This document shows, piece by piece, positions 34,452 to 44,841 of a stretch of 64,000 bases of DNA (the stretch's first letter is position 1; each line of letters starts with the position of its first letter). The position numbers and the translations under genes are program-made. Location of the stretch: contig JAZGEF010000069.1 of assembly GCA_036478595.1 (NCBI GenBank), positions 124,001 to 188,000 of the forward strand, given 5' to 3'. The notes under the pieces are model-generated. The model made no database searches. It was not told the DNA's origin and saw nothing but the letters and a program-made list of their open reading frames with translations. The stretch is from Granulosicoccus sp036478595. Lineage in GTDB: Bacteria > Pseudomonadota > Gammaproteobacteria > Granulosicoccales > Granulosicoccaceae.

Positions 34452-36275
34452 ATGGGCGGTTTAAAAAAAGTTTTCAGTATCGATCTGCGCTCTCTAGCGC
34501 TGTTAAGAGTTTGTCTGGCGTCATTAATTTTGCTGGATCTATTTTTGCGCACGTTCGATATGGCCACGTTTTACACAGACGATGGTATTTTGCCTCGATC
34601 CAGATGGATCGAATTCACCAACAAGTTTCATTTTTCTATCCATGCCGCGAGCGGCGACCTATTTTGGCAAATCCTGCTTTTTACATTGGCAGCAATTTTT
34701 GCATTGGGTTTACTAGTAGGTTATCGCAGCAAATTAATGACTTTGTTGTCATTCATCATGTTGGCATCGCTGATTAACCGAAACCAACTGATTACTCAAG
34801 CCGGCGATCAACTGTTGGTAGTAATGACATTTTGGGCGTTGTTCTTGCCCATCGGAGCGCGCTACTCCGTCGATGCAGCCCTAGACCCTCGTTACCAACA
34901 AGATCCCAACAATCACCTTCACTCGCCTGTACAACCACAGCCGTATTTTTCGATGGCCTCCATAGCGGTTATCTTTCAAGTGTTGTACCTGTACTTCTTT
35001 ACCGCTATTTTAAAGACCGGTGCCGCTTGGCGAGTCCGTTTTGATGCAGCATTTTATGCCGTCAGCCTCGAGCACTTTGCTACCCCTATTGGCGCGTGGA
35101 TCAGGCAGTTCCCCGGCTTACTAAAATTGGGCACCCTCTTTGTTTTGTTTGTTGAGTTTATCGGCCCGTTGCTGGTACTACTACCTAAGCCCTGGCCGGT
35201 AGCACGCATCATTGGCCTCTTAATGCTGGCATCACTGCATTTAGCGTTTATGTTTATGTTGCATATCGGCTTGTTTCCGTTAATCGACTTTATGTCGCTA
35301 ACCGTACTAATACCGTCTGCTATTTGGATTTGGCTCGCCGCTCGTCGCAAACCCGCCGCCATGGATAACATCATTCTCTACTACGACCAAGATTGCGGTT
35401 TTTGTTTGAAAATGGTGTTGGTACTTCGCGAGCTACTGTTGTCTCAGCATGTCAAAATTTATCCCGCACAAAATACACCCGAAATTTACGCCATCATGGA
35501 AGGAGAGAACTCCTGGGTGGTGCAAGGTGCAAACGGAAAACACTACTTACACTGGAACGCGATGCGGCACCTCTTTGCGCAACGCTGGGCGTTCAAGCCG
35601 ATAGCGTTGATCATGTCAATTCCGCCATTGATGATGCTTGGCAATTGGGTATACCGGTGGGTAGCGAATAACCGCAACACCATGTCAAACATCACAGCCA
35701 GTTCACTACCTTGGCACACGGTAAAAATTAAACCAACAATGGTGGGCCAACTGATCGCACTGTACTTTTTTGTTGGTATTACCGTATACAACATTACAGG
35801 CTTACCTGGCCTGAGCAAGCATCGCCCCGACCTGATTAACCGCTCGTTGCAAGCTGTTCGACTGGACCAGAGATGGAGTATGTTTGCACCTTTCCCGATG
35901 ACAATTTCTATCTACCCACAAATACAAGCAACGTTGCGTAACGGCGACAAAATGAACCTCTACCCGCTTACCGATTCGTCTCCGAATTGGGAGCCACCTA
36001 CGCAGCTGTACTCAGTATACAAGAGCTATCGTTGGCGCAAGTTTCTTGGCAAAATACGATCAACAAGCGACAACAGAGTTCGCGCAGCTTACGGCGATTA
36101 CCTATGCCGCACTCGTAATAAAATGTCACTACAACGCCCAAAACACATTGGGATTTTTGATATCCATTTTGTTAGTCGCCATACCAACACCAATGAACAA
36201 CCCAAAAGAATAGAGCGAAAAATGGCTTGGCGCCACTGGTGTTATGCCGATTTCGACCCTGCTAACAAAATGTGA
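34452..36275 (+). CDS. HTTM domain - DCC (DUF393) fusion membrane protein
   Basis: 607 residues. The N-terminal ~300 residues are a polytopic HTTM domain (vitamin-K-dependent-carboxylase-like transmembrane fold), opening with an LRSLALLRVCLASLILLDL helix and including FYTDDGILPRS. Residues about 310-430 form a DCC (DUF393) thiol-oxidoreductase-like domain with the motif YYDQDCGFC. A C-terminal part of about 150 residues with one more hydrophobic segment (LIALYFFVGITVYNITG) follows. HTTM and DCC domains are often adjacent or fused in bacteria. The reaction is unknown; a carboxylase or redox role on a membrane substrate has been suggested by fold only. It is 18 bp after the preceding frame. Confidence 0.82.
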   Translation: MGGLKKVFSIDLRSLALLRVCLASLILLDLFLRTFDMATFYTDDGILPRSRWIEFTNKFHFSIHAASGDLFWQILLFTLAAIFALGLLVGYRSKLMTLLSFIMLASLINRNQLITQAGDQLLVVMTFWALFLPIGARYSVDAALDPRYQQDPNNHLHSPVQPQPYFSMASIAVIFQVLYLYFFTAILKTGAAWRVRFDAAFYAVSLEHFATPIGAWIRQFPGLLKLGTLFVLFVEFIGPLLVLLPKPWPVARIIGLLMLASLHLAFMFMLHIGLFPLIDFMSLTVLIPSAIWIWLAARRKPAAMDNIILYYDQDCGFCLKMVLVLRELLLSQHVKIYPAQNTPEIYAIMEGENSWVVQGANGKHYLHWNAMRHLFAQRWAFKPIALIMSIPPLMMLGNWVYRWVANNRNTMSNITASSLPWHTVKIKPTMVGQLIALYFFVGITVYNITGLPGLSKHRPDLINRSLQAVRLDQRWSMFAPFPMTISIYPQIQATLRNGDKMNLYPLTDSSPNWEPPTQLYSVYKSYRWRKFLGKIRSTSDNRVRAAYGDYLCRTRNKMSLQRPKHIGIFDIHFVSRHTNTNEQPKRIERKMAWRHWCYADFDPANKM

Positions 36276-36410
36276 AGCAGTTCACAGGGCGCACAGTATT
36301 AAACAGTGAACTCGTTAATAGTTCGTTCCCGGCAAACCATGCAGGCTGGTTTGTAGGTTAAGCCTCAGCCGATATCGGTCGATTACCTATCTAGTCTCGG
36401 GGATCGATTC

Positions 36411-37184
36411 ATGCGCAAAGTACTCTTAACGGCAGCAACTATACTACTAGCTACCGTGCAAACTACATTACCCACGCAAGCGGATGCGGCTATATACAAG
36501 TGCCAAGACGATAGTGGCGGCATCACATATACCAGCTCACCTTGCCCGGTAAGTGAAACCACTAGCAAGGTATTGAAAAGCTCGGGCAAATCGACAAACT
36601 CCGCAGACTGCAGAATTGCCAACAATTTTGCCCTAGACGTTGCGACAAAAATGCGTAACGGCAGAAGCGTAGACGCTGCTTTTATGGAGTACGGTGGCAT
36701 TAATGGCTTGCAACCCACTACGATATCGATTATCAACTACGTGTATTCACACAAGCACAATATCTCAACAGTACCTGCAAGAGTGGCTCAGTTATCAGCA
36801 GCACGCTGCGATTCTTCCGCTTACGGCAATCCAAGCTGCGATCAGTTTCCAATTGGTTTTATAAGCGAAGCTGGTGGTTGCGATGCAGCTAGTGGCGGCG
36901 AAGGCTCAGTTAGTGCGACCGCAGAGCAGATGCAATTAGATGCGCGTAATTCAGATTATGACAGTTCCACGCCTGCAGCTGCTGCCAACAATCTAACGGC
37001 TTTGCGAGCGGCTCCGGCCGTCAGATCAAGCCTAACAGGCATGACTCAGCACGAATGCCGTAAGAGCTTTGAGGCAAAGATGAGCGATGTACGCGAAAGC
37101 ATGAGAGCGCGGCTTTCTGCCGATCAGCAAAATCAACTGCGTGCAGAATACAAAGAATTACGAATCCGAAAAGGGGATTGCTAA
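36411..37184 (+). CDS. DUF4124 domain secreted protein
   Basis: 257 residues with a signal peptide ending near TQADAA, then a DUF4124 domain: AIYKCQDDSGGITYTSSPCP with two cysteines that may pair. DUF4124 proteins are common small periplasmic proteins of proteobacteria with no known reaction. The remainder has several more cysteines (about eight in total) and a charged C-terminal helix (RKSFEAKMSDVRESMRARL). It is followed directly by a strong hairpin terminator. Confidence 0.78.
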   Translation: MRKVLLTAATILLATVQTTLPTQADAAIYKCQDDSGGITYTSSPCPVSETTSKVLKSSGKSTNSADCRIANNFALDVATKMRNGRSVDAAFMEYGGINGLQPTTISIINYVYSHKHNISTVPARVAQLSAARCDSSAYGNPSCDQFPIGFISEAGGCDAASGGEGSVSATAEQMQLDARNSDYDSSTPAAAANNLTALRAAPAVRSSLTGMTQHECRKSFEAKMSDVRESMRARLSADQQNQLRAEYKELRIRKGDC

Positions 37185-37205
37185 ACCATTTTAGCTCACC
37201 CCATT

Positions 37206-37242
37206 AACATGAGGCCGGCGTAATTTACGCCGGCCTCATGTT
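37206..37242. terminator. Bidirectional intrinsic terminator
   Basis: Perfect inverted repeat with 18-base arms (AACATGAGGCCGGCGTAA and its complement, 37206-37223 and 37225-37242). The centre is tight and T or A runs lie at both ends. It sits between the DUF4124 gene and the convergent RND permease gene. Confidence 0.85.
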
Positions 37243-37281
37243 TCGGTGGCCTGGTTTACACCACCAATTTAGACAACCCCA

Positions 37282-40200
37282 TCAATTCGCCGCGCGCATG
37301 CGCCTAACAGCATTTGACAAAAGGCTTTTTAAATCTTCCAAAATCAGATAATTTACTGGTATCAATAACAATGTCACCACTGTGGCAAACAAAATACCAA
37401 AACCGAGTGATACCGCCATCGGTATTAAAAACTGTGCCTGGGTGCTAGTCTCGTAAATCAGTGGCAGCAAACCGAAGAAGGTAGTCAAAGACGTTAAAAT
37501 TACTGCTCTAAAACGAGCAACACCCGCTTTCTTAACTGCATCAAAATGTTCTACACCTTCACGACGACGTCGATTGACATAGTCGACCAGCACTAGAGAA
37601 TCGTTTACCACCACACCACACAAGGCTAACATTCCCATGTAGCTCATAATGCTTAGATTCATGCCCATCACCATATGCCCTAGGATGCCTCCAACCACTC
37701 CAAACGGAATAACGCACATCACCATAAATGGCTGCAGATAACTACGAAACGGGATCGCAAGCAGTGCATAAATCACTAATGTAACAAACAGCAAGCCCGA
37801 CTTTAAACTGGCAAATGATTCGCGTTGCTCGCGCGCTTCACCTTCGAGACTAAATCGTAGTGCAGGAAACTGACTTTGCAGGCCAGTAGAATGGCGCGCT
37901 AAATCAGCTTTAATGGCTTCGATATCAGCAATCTGTTTATCAATATCCGCTGTAATGTTAATGGTTCGCCTGCGATCAACACGGGTGATGGTGGCATAGC
38001 TTCTTCCCAACTCAACTTCCGCAACCGCATCAAGCGGTACAGAGCTACCATTGGGTGCAACGATACCTAGCCTTAGCAGGTTATCAACTGATTTACGTTC
38101 TTCAGCCGGGTAGCGCACGATGACTTTCACATCATCTCTGTTTCGTTGCAGGCTTTGCACCTCACTCCCCATAAACGCCGGGCGAACTTGCCTGGAGATT
38201 ACCGCCGGGGTTATTCCTAACAAAGCAGCCTGCGGTTTTAACTTAAGCTTAAGCTCTTGTTTGCCGCCTTCAAATGAATCACTAATTTCGCTAGTACCAG
38301 TATAGCTAGCAAGCTCAATTTTTATGAGCGCAGCAGCTTTTTTTAGTTGTGCAAAGTCACTACCGGAAATCTGCACATCTATTGGCGCTCCGCCTCGGCC
38401 AATCTCTGCACGGTACGAAATATTTTTAGCACCCGCTATCGCTCCAATACTCTTGCGCAGCTCGCCAATCAGTTCACGGCTAGACACGTCAATTGTGCGT
38501 TCCTCCGGAGGCACAATTTCAAACATGATTCGGCCACGATTAGAAGCAAACGTACTGCCACCACTGCTACCCGTAGTTGTCATCACTGATTCAATTGCGC
38601 TTTCTCCAGACACTGGATCGACATACTTCTTTTGTAGCGCTTGCACTTGCCCAGCAATTCTATCGATGTGCCCTTGGGTAATTTCAAACGGCGTACCGTC
38701 AACCATCTCTAAATTGACTCTAGCAATTTCAGACGCCACTCTTGGGAAAAAGATAAACCTGACATGCCCTGCACTCACTAAGCTAAATACCAAAATAGCT
38801 GAACCGACAAACAGAGACAACACAAAATAGCGATTGCGCAATGAGCTTGCGAGTACCGGTTGATAGGCGTTCTCAATAAACCATTCAAATCCATCAGCAA
38901 TGCGCTGCTGTAAACGCACAAAAGCATTTGGCCGCTTATTACTATGAAAATTGAGATGGCTCATGTGCGCTGGCAACACAAATTTGGATTCAATAATAGA
39001 AAACAGCAGTACCGGAATAACGATTAATGGTATCTGCATAAATATTTTGCCTCTAACCCCTTCAATCATTAACAAGGGAACAAACGCTGCCACTGTCGTT
39101 AGCACGCCGAAGGTAACGGGCACGGCAACCTCACGCGCACCCTCAATTGCAGCATTTATCCTATCTGGATTTTTACGCATATGGGTGTAGATGTTTTCAC
39201 CAGTGACGATGGCATCGTCGACAACAATACCTAACACGAGAATAAACGCGAACAAACTCAATAAATTTATACTGACCCCAAATACAGGCATCAATGCGAT
39301 ACCACCTAGAATCGATACCGGCACACCCACAAACACCCATACGGCCACCCAAAAACGCAAAAACAGAGTGAGCAGGATCAAGATAAGCAAACCACCTTGG
39401 ACAGCACTCTTTAGCAAGGTATTAAGCCGCGCCTTTACGGTTCGAGATGAATCACGCCAATAACCCATAGTGACGCCATGTGGCAATGTCATTTGAATCT
39501 CGTCAATGTAATGCTTAACCACATCAGCCACAGTGATTGCACTTTGCAGACCAGTACGAAACACATCGATCTCAATAGTGCGTACGCCGTTATAGGTTTG
39601 CTCAAATTTGTCTTCGGCAAAACCGTCTTTAACCGTGGCGATATCACCCAAATTAACGCGTGTACCATCGGGTCGCGACACGATCGCAATTTGCCTAAAA
39701 TCCTCTGCAGTTTCTGCTTGAGCATTAGTACGCAGCAATAACTTGCCGCCATCGGATTGAATGGATCCAGCCGCAGCATCAAGCGAGCTACCATTAATCG
39801 CATTAACAATATCCGGCAGGCTCAGATTGTATTGTTTTAATGTATCGCCTGACACCTCGATCGACATCTCATAGCGCCGAGCGCCCGATAAGGCAACGCT
39901 AGATACATCCGGCAACGCTTCCAGATCGTCTCGCACTGAAGAGGCAAGCAAGCGTAGCTCTTTCTCAGGCATGTCAGCAGACACTATTACGCTAATGACT
40001 TCGCGATTTCTGATGGGTATATATATTTCAGGTGCATCAACGTCTTCAGGAAAGTCGTTTATCTGATCAACTTGTTGCTTGGCATCATCCAGCACCTTTT
40101 GTGGATCTGCACCTGATTCAAGTTCGAGGCTGACACTGCCCAAACCTTCAATCGCCGAAGATGTAATGCGTTTTACGCCCTGCACATCTTGAATGGCTTC

Positions 40201-40410
40201 TTCTATTTTGATTGTTACGCCCTTTTCGACCTCACTGGGCGAGGCACCGGCAAATGGCGCCCTGATGCTTATGCGATCAAGTTCGAAGCTTGGAAATACT
40301 TCTAACGGTAAACGGTTTGATAAGGTGAATAGGCCCATCGCAATGATGAACACCATTAACAAGTTGGCGGCAACTGAGTTTCTGGCAAACCAACCAATTA
40401 AGCTATTCAT
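37282..40410 (-). CDS. RND efflux transporter permease
   Basis: 1042 residues, the standard length for a resistance-nodulation-division pump. The duplicated layout is visible: 12 membrane helices with large periplasmic loops after helices 1 and 7. It starts with NSLIGWFARNSVAANLLMV, typical of the HAE/heavy-metal-like group, and has a helix-4 proton-relay motif GIVVDDAIVTGENIY with paired Asp. It drives export of lipophilic compounds by proton antiport. The membrane fusion protein gene follows on the same strand upstream (20 bp). No TolC gene is here. Substrate unknown. Confidence 0.94.
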   Translation of the reverse strand: MNSLIGWFARNSVAANLLMVFIIAMGLFTLSNRLPLEVFPSFELDRISIRAPFAGASPSEVEKGVTIKIEEAIQDVQGVKRITSSAIEGLGSVSLELESGADPQKVLDDAKQQVDQINDFPEDVDAPEIYIPIRNREVISVIVSADMPEKELRLLASSVRDDLEALPDVSSVALSGARRYEMSIEVSGDTLKQYNLSLPDIVNAINGSSLDAAAGSIQSDGGKLLLRTNAQAETAEDFRQIAIVSRPDGTRVNLGDIATVKDGFAEDKFEQTYNGVRTIEIDVFRTGLQSAITVADVVKHYIDEIQMTLPHGVTMGYWRDSSRTVKARLNTLLKSAVQGGLLILILLTLFLRFWVAVWVFVGVPVSILGGIALMPVFGVSINLLSLFAFILVLGIVVDDAIVTGENIYTHMRKNPDRINAAIEGAREVAVPVTFGVLTTVAAFVPLLMIEGVRGKIFMQIPLIVIPVLLFSIIESKFVLPAHMSHLNFHSNKRPNAFVRLQQRIADGFEWFIENAYQPVLASSLRNRYFVLSLFVGSAILVFSLVSAGHVRFIFFPRVASEIARVNLEMVDGTPFEITQGHIDRIAGQVQALQKKYVDPVSGESAIESVMTTTGSSGGSTFASNRGRIMFEIVPPEERTIDVSSRELIGELRKSIGAIAGAKNISYRAEIGRGGAPIDVQISGSDFAQLKKAAALIKIELASYTGTSEISDSFEGGKQELKLKLKPQAALLGITPAVISRQVRPAFMGSEVQSLQRNRDDVKVIVRYPAEERKSVDNLLRLGIVAPNGSSVPLDAVAEVELGRSYATITRVDRRRTINITADIDKQIADIEAIKADLARHSTGLQSQFPALRFSLEGEAREQRESFASLKSGLLFVTLVIYALLAIPFRSYLQPFMVMCVIPFGVVGGILGHMVMGMNLSIMSYMGMLALCGVVVNDSLVLVDYVNRRRREGVEHFDAVKKAGVARFRAVILTSLTTFFGLLPLIYETSTQAQFLIPMAVSLGFGILFATVVTLLLIPVNYLILEDLKSLLSNAVRRMRAAN

Positions 40411-40430
40411 GAGAATATCCTATCAAGGTA

Positions 40431-41642
40431 CTAGGAATCATTGCCTGAAGCGGCCTTAGCTTGTTTTTTACCTTTGTTAGCTTTTTTATCACTAGGTTTT
40501 TTTGGTCGCTCGGGTTTAACACCATCGATTGTGGCGAGCACTGGTGTTCCGTTGGCCACAATAGGCAATGATGTTAGAACGAGAATCTGCCCTTGATTTA
40601 ATCCTGCATCGATAACGCTATTGGTTTCATCGCGCCACACAACATTTACCGGTCGGCGTTGAATTTTTTTGCGTTCTTCGAGCAACAGCACTTCGGAACC
40701 CTCGCGCACCGCGGTACGGGGTACAACGTAAACATCATCAAGCGTCTCGCCGTTAATGCGCGCTTGCACAAACTGACCCGCTCGCAAGGTTGCCAAATCG
40801 TTTGACGATGGGATCTTTACTCGTGCAATAACATTGTATTGCTGAGTATCTGTATCGACGCCTTCTATACGAACCAACTTGGCAGGCCAAGTTGCGCCAG
40901 ACACTTGTAGCGTCACATTGGATGACGCATCTTCATTGGTATCAATCCGCCCTAACAACAATTGCTGACGACTCGTTAATGGCAAACGTACGTCCATACT
41001 CTTCACCGAATAGATTTCACCGACCATACTGCCGCGGCTAACAAATTGGCCAAGGTTGGTTTGCGCTTCTGAAACCAAGCCATCATAGGGCGCGACAATT
41101 TGTGTGCGCAGCAAATCTAGTTTAGCCCGCTCAACTTGGGCTGCCGCGGCATCACGGTTGGCCGCAGAGGCTGCAAGTTGCGGTTTGCGTAAATTCAAGG
41201 CCGTGGGTTTGCGATTACGGTTTAAGCTCTCCCACTCAACTTTGGCTTGCTTGCCACGAGCCGCTTCTTCTTGAAATTGCGCTTCCGCCTGGGCTAACTG
41301 CGCGCTGGCCTGGGTTAATGCGATCTGGTAGTCGCGTTGATCCAATTGAATCAGTAATTCACCTTGTTTAAACGAGCCGCCGGATACGAACGTTGGCGAC
41401 ACTGATGCGATCGTGCCTGCTACTTCAGCAACCAGCGTATTCGAGACGCTGGGCTCGATAGTCCCTTGGGTAGTTAATATGACCTGGTAGCTTTGCGGCT
41501 GCAATGACGCAGCCTCCACAGCCTGAGGCTGTGAAAACGATGGTCGGCTGTTAACTTCAGGTGGGTTACTGCGGATCTGCTTGCCAAGCAAGATCGCTAA
41601 TCCAAAAATCACTACCGGGAGTATTATTTTTAGTAGTTTCAT
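40431..41642 (-). CDS. RND efflux periplasmic adaptor (membrane fusion protein)
   Basis: 403 residues, an HlyD/AcrA-type adaptor that bridges the RND pump to an outer-membrane channel. It has an N-terminal membrane anchor (KIILPVVIFGLAILLG), a lipoyl/barrel-sandwich half (VSGGSFKQGELLIQLDQRDYQ), an alpha-hairpin rich in Ala/Gln, and the second half (VAPYDGLVSEAQTNLGQFV). The last 20 residues are unusually rich in Lys. It is the first gene of the two-gene efflux operon. Confidence 0.92.
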   Translation of the reverse strand: MKLLKIILPVVIFGLAILLGKQIRSNPPEVNSRPSFSQPQAVEAASLQPQSYQVILTTQGTIEPSVSNTLVAEVAGTIASVSPTFVSGGSFKQGELLIQLDQRDYQIALTQASAQLAQAEAQFQEEAARGKQAKVEWESLNRNRKPTALNLRKPQLAASAANRDAAAAQVERAKLDLLRTQIVAPYDGLVSEAQTNLGQFVSRGSMVGEIYSVKSMDVRLPLTSRQQLLLGRIDTNEDASSNVTLQVSGATWPAKLVRIEGVDTDTQQYNVIARVKIPSSNDLATLRAGQFVQARINGETLDDVYVVPRTAVREGSEVLLLEERKKIQRRPVNVVWRDETNSVIDAGLNQGQILVLTSLPIVANGTPVLATIDGVKPERPKKPSDKKANKGKKQAKAASGNDS

Positions 41643-41699
41643 GAGCCTGTTATACGTAATCCGGCCTTTAGTCGATGCCGGGAATGTTATCCTTCACAA

Positions 41700-43883
41700 A
41701 TGATAGACACCAAACCGCGCCAACTGTTCGATTACCCAACTTATTGGGCGGAATGCTATGGCCGCACACCATTCTTGCCAATGAGTAGGCAAGAAATGGA
41801 CACATTAGGCTGGGACAGCTGCGATATTATTATTGTAACCGGCGATGCCTACGTGGATAGCCCTAGTTTCGGCATGGCCATTCTGGGCCGTTTGCTCGAA
41901 TCACAGGGCTTTCGGGTCGGAATTATTGCTCAGCCAGATTGGCAAAGTGCTGAGCCCTTTGCAGCCCTAGGCGCGCCAAACCTGTTTTTTGGCGTCACTG
42001 CTGGCAATATGGACTCGATGATCAACCGTTACACGGCTGATCGCAAGGTCCGCTCTGACGACGCCTACTCGCCTGGCAACAAAGGTGGCAAGCGACCTGA
42101 TAGGTGTTCCATCGTCTATTCACAACGCTGCAGAGAGGCCTGTCCTGGCGTACCTATCGTGTTAGGCGGAATCGAAGCCTCCCTACGTCGCATCTCACAC
42201 TACGATTACTGGCAAGACTGTGTCAGACACTCACTACTAACAGATGCACAGGCAGACATCCTGCTTTATGGCAACGCCGAGCGAGCCATTATCGAAATTG
42301 CCCATAAGTTAGCGGCTGGCAAGCTCATCACCGATATTACCGACGTACGCGGTACTGCCTACATGGTGCAGGACATACCCTCCGATTTTCAAGTGCTGGA
42401 TTCAACTAATCTGGACAAGCCAGGCCGGCTTGAAAAACACAGCAACCCGTATGAATACACAGAAGAAAAATCGGGCAGCGAGCCAAAACCAAAGGGTGAT
42501 GCACCCACTGAAATGACGGTCCAGTTTGTTAGCAAGGCTGATCGTCAGGCAAAACAAAAAGAGGCTCGCAAGAAAACGGTAATTCGCCTGCCTTCACACG
42601 ATGTGGTTAGCAGCAATGCAGCCCTATACGCACATGCCAACCGCGTACTGCATCTGGAAACCAATCCTGGCAATGCACGCGCGTTAGTACAAAACCAAGG
42701 TGGCAAAAAACTTTGGCTTAATCCACCACCACACCCACTTAGCACAGAAGAAATGGATTACGTGTTTGATCAGCCATTTGCTCGAGTTCCGCACCCGGCC
42801 TACAAAGGCGCGCGTATTCCAGCCTATGAGATGATCCGATTTTCAGTTAATATCATGCGTGGCTGTTTTGGTGGTTGTACCTTTTGCTCTATCACTGAAC
42901 ATGAAGGTAGAGTTATTCAAAATCGATCAGAAGATTCTATTGTTAAAGAGATTGAATCAATCAGAGATACCGTACCCGGATTTACTGGCGTGATATCGGA
43001 CCTTGGCGGCCCTACGGCCAATATGTATCGCCTTGCCTGCAAATCCAAAGAAATCGAATCCAATTGCCGCTTGCCATCGTGTGTTTATCCAGGCATCTGC
43101 TCCAATCTGAACACTGATCACTCTTCATTAATTTCGTTATATAGGCGCAGCCGAAATTTACCAGGTATCAAAAAAGTGTTGATAGCGTCAGGTTTGCGTT
43201 ACGACCTTGCGGTTGAATCACCCGAGTATGTTGAAGAGCTCGTCACTCATCATGTGGGCGGCTATTTAAAGATCGCACCTGAGCATACCGAAAGCGGCTC
43301 TTTATCCAAGATGATGAAGCCCGGCATTGGATCGTACAACCGCTTTAAAGAGTTGTTTGAAAAATTCAGCAAAAAAGCAGGCAAAGAGCAGTATTTAATC
43401 CCCTACTTTATCGCAGCCCACCCCGGCACCACCGACGAAGATATGATGAACCTTGCGCTATGGCTAAAGAAAAACGGCTTTAAAGCGGATCAAGTACAGA
43501 ATTTTTACCCATCGCCGATGGCAACAGCCACCACGATGTATCACACCGGCAAGAACCCACTTAAACGGGTGCGTAAAGATAGCGAAACGGTAGTGGTTGC
43601 GAAGACGGCCAAACAGCGTTCATTGCATAAAGCCTTTTTACGCTATCACGACCCCGCCAATTGGGCGATGCTTCGTGATGCGCTACGAGATATGGGCAGA
43701 ACGGATCTTATTGGTAATGGTAAGCAACATTTAACACCGTCGTATCAACCTAGGTCAGGTGCAATACATAAGTCGGCACGAAGCAAAAACAGTACTAAGC
43801 AAACTGGGTCAAAGCCAGACAAGGGTCAGATACGCACTCAGCATACTGGGCTGCCACCGCGTACTCATACTGAGAAGAGTTAG
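41700..43883 (+). CDS. ygiQ: YgiQ family radical SAM protein
   Basis: 727 residues. The YgiQ N-terminal domain (starting DYPTYWAECYGRTPFLPMSR) precedes the radical-SAM core, whose [4Fe-4S] motif is visible as GCFGGCTFCSI (C-x3-C-x2-C). YgiQ-type proteins are conserved UPF0313 radical SAM enzymes, and the reaction has not been established. A long basic, low-complexity C-terminal tail (KSARSKNSTKQTGSKPDK) may be a nucleic acid-binding or disordered extension. It diverges from the RND operon and ends at a REP-like palindrome. Confidence 0.95.
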   Translation: MIDTKPRQLFDYPTYWAECYGRTPFLPMSRQEMDTLGWDSCDIIIVTGDAYVDSPSFGMAILGRLLESQGFRVGIIAQPDWQSAEPFAALGAPNLFFGVTAGNMDSMINRYTADRKVRSDDAYSPGNKGGKRPDRCSIVYSQRCREACPGVPIVLGGIEASLRRISHYDYWQDCVRHSLLTDAQADILLYGNAERAIIEIAHKLAAGKLITDITDVRGTAYMVQDIPSDFQVLDSTNLDKPGRLEKHSNPYEYTEEKSGSEPKPKGDAPTEMTVQFVSKADRQAKQKEARKKTVIRLPSHDVVSSNAALYAHANRVLHLETNPGNARALVQNQGGKKLWLNPPPHPLSTEEMDYVFDQPFARVPHPAYKGARIPAYEMIRFSVNIMRGCFGGCTFCSITEHEGRVIQNRSEDSIVKEIESIRDTVPGFTGVISDLGGPTANMYRLACKSKEIESNCRLPSCVYPGICSNLNTDHSSLISLYRRSRNLPGIKKVLIASGLRYDLAVESPEYVEELVTHHVGGYLKIAPEHTESGSLSKMMKPGIGSYNRFKELFEKFSKKAGKEQYLIPYFIAAHPGTTDEDMMNLALWLKKNGFKADQVQNFYPSPMATATTMYHTGKNPLKRVRKDSETVVVAKTAKQRSLHKAFLRYHDPANWAMLRDALRDMGRTDLIGNGKQHLTPSYQPRSGAIHKSARSKNSTKQTGSKPDKGQIRTQHTGLPPRTHTEKS

Positions 43884-43884
43884 T

Positions 43885-43975
43885 GTCGTTCCCGCACAGG
43901 CGGCGTTCCGGAACCTATGCACGCACAACATGGGTCCACCCCGGAGGGCGCTTAGCCCGCCTACGCGGGGATGAC
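43885..43975. repeat. REP-like palindrome (GTCATTCCCGC type)
   Basis: Imperfect terminal inverted repeats: GTCGTTCCCGCACAGGCGG at the left and CCCGCCTACGCGGGGATGAC at the right, with a core of about 50 bp. It lies exactly between the convergent ygiQ and DUF2059-like genes, a normal place for such elements. Widespread GTCATTCCCGC palindromes of proteobacteria look the same. Confidence 0.65.
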
Positions 43976-43977
43976 TG

Positions 43978-44841
43978 CTAAATACCAGGCTCGCTCGGCA
44001 CCGCCACGAACATACTCCCAATAGCCGTGCCAAGCGTAGAGCTCGCCGCGAGCATTCCATTAGCAATTCCGCTATTGCTGGCATCGATAAATTGCCGCGC
44101 TGCCTGCTGGTGCATGCTATCAGCGTATCGCGAAAGTTCCCCATCGCTTAATCCCTGATAGATAAATAAAATCGTCTCAATTGAATCTGCGCGATAGCTT
44201 TCGACAATATAGGCTCTATTAGCTTTAATACTTTGTGCGTAGTCTTCGACATTAATCGGCGAACCGGCAGCTGACATAATACTCAAGGTAAAACCTATCT
44301 GTACATTGATGACCGTGTCTGCTGCGGATTCTGATATACGTAAACTATCGTCTAAACGTTCGGCCAATCTTTTTCTGTTATCACTGACAGGATCATCCAA
44401 AAGCGCTTCTCTAAACCCGACAAAACGATCTTGATTGCTCAACAGAGAATTTTCAAGCTCAGCGCGTTTTACCTTAGCGCCTAACTCGCTATCAAACCAC
44501 TGCACCATGCGTTGCAAATGTGGTTCATTAACGGATTCCAGGGCTTTAATCATTTCGGATTGCAACCGCGCTTCACTGAACGACTGCGGCACAGCATCTC
44601 TCATTGCTTTGCGATCAAGAGATTCAAATTCAAGTGGCATGGTTTCGCTGAGTGCAATAATGTCGAAAGAGCGTTCTGTTTGAGCGGGGATCATTGCTAT
44701 TTGTTGCCGCAAGCCCGAAGCATCATAGAGCTCCATTGCCAAAGCGGACACACCTGCTAAAGCCGTTGAAGCCATCAGACTGGAAGCCATGGCGACAAAT
44801 GTGAGTAGAACTGCGCTTGCTTTATTTTTATTATGTTGCAC
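43978..44841 (-). CDS. Secreted protein, DUF2059-like
   Basis: About 287 residues from a GTG start at 44841, giving a normal signal peptide: a basic N-region (QHNKNK), a hydrophobic core and LMASTALAG. The reading frame extends upstream to a TTG, but those 28 residues are not hydrophobic and are unlikely. The mature part is mostly helical. Features such as QRMVQWFDSELGAKVKRAE and IETILFIYQGLSDGELSRYAD resemble DUF2059-like helical repeats. Function is unknown. Its stop lies against the REP-like palindrome. Confidence 0.65.
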   Translation of the reverse strand: MQHNKNKASAVLLTFVAMASSLMASTALAGVSALAMELYDASGLRQQIAMIPAQTERSFDIIALSETMPLEFESLDRKAMRDAVPQSFSEARLQSEMIKALESVNEPHLQRMVQWFDSELGAKVKRAELENSLLSNQDRFVGFREALLDDPVSDNRKRLAERLDDSLRISESAADTVINVQIGFTLSIMSAAGSPINVEDYAQSIKANRAYIVESYRADSIETILFIYQGLSDGELSRYADSMHQQAARQFIDASNSGIANGMLAASSTLGTAIGSMFVAVPSEPGI

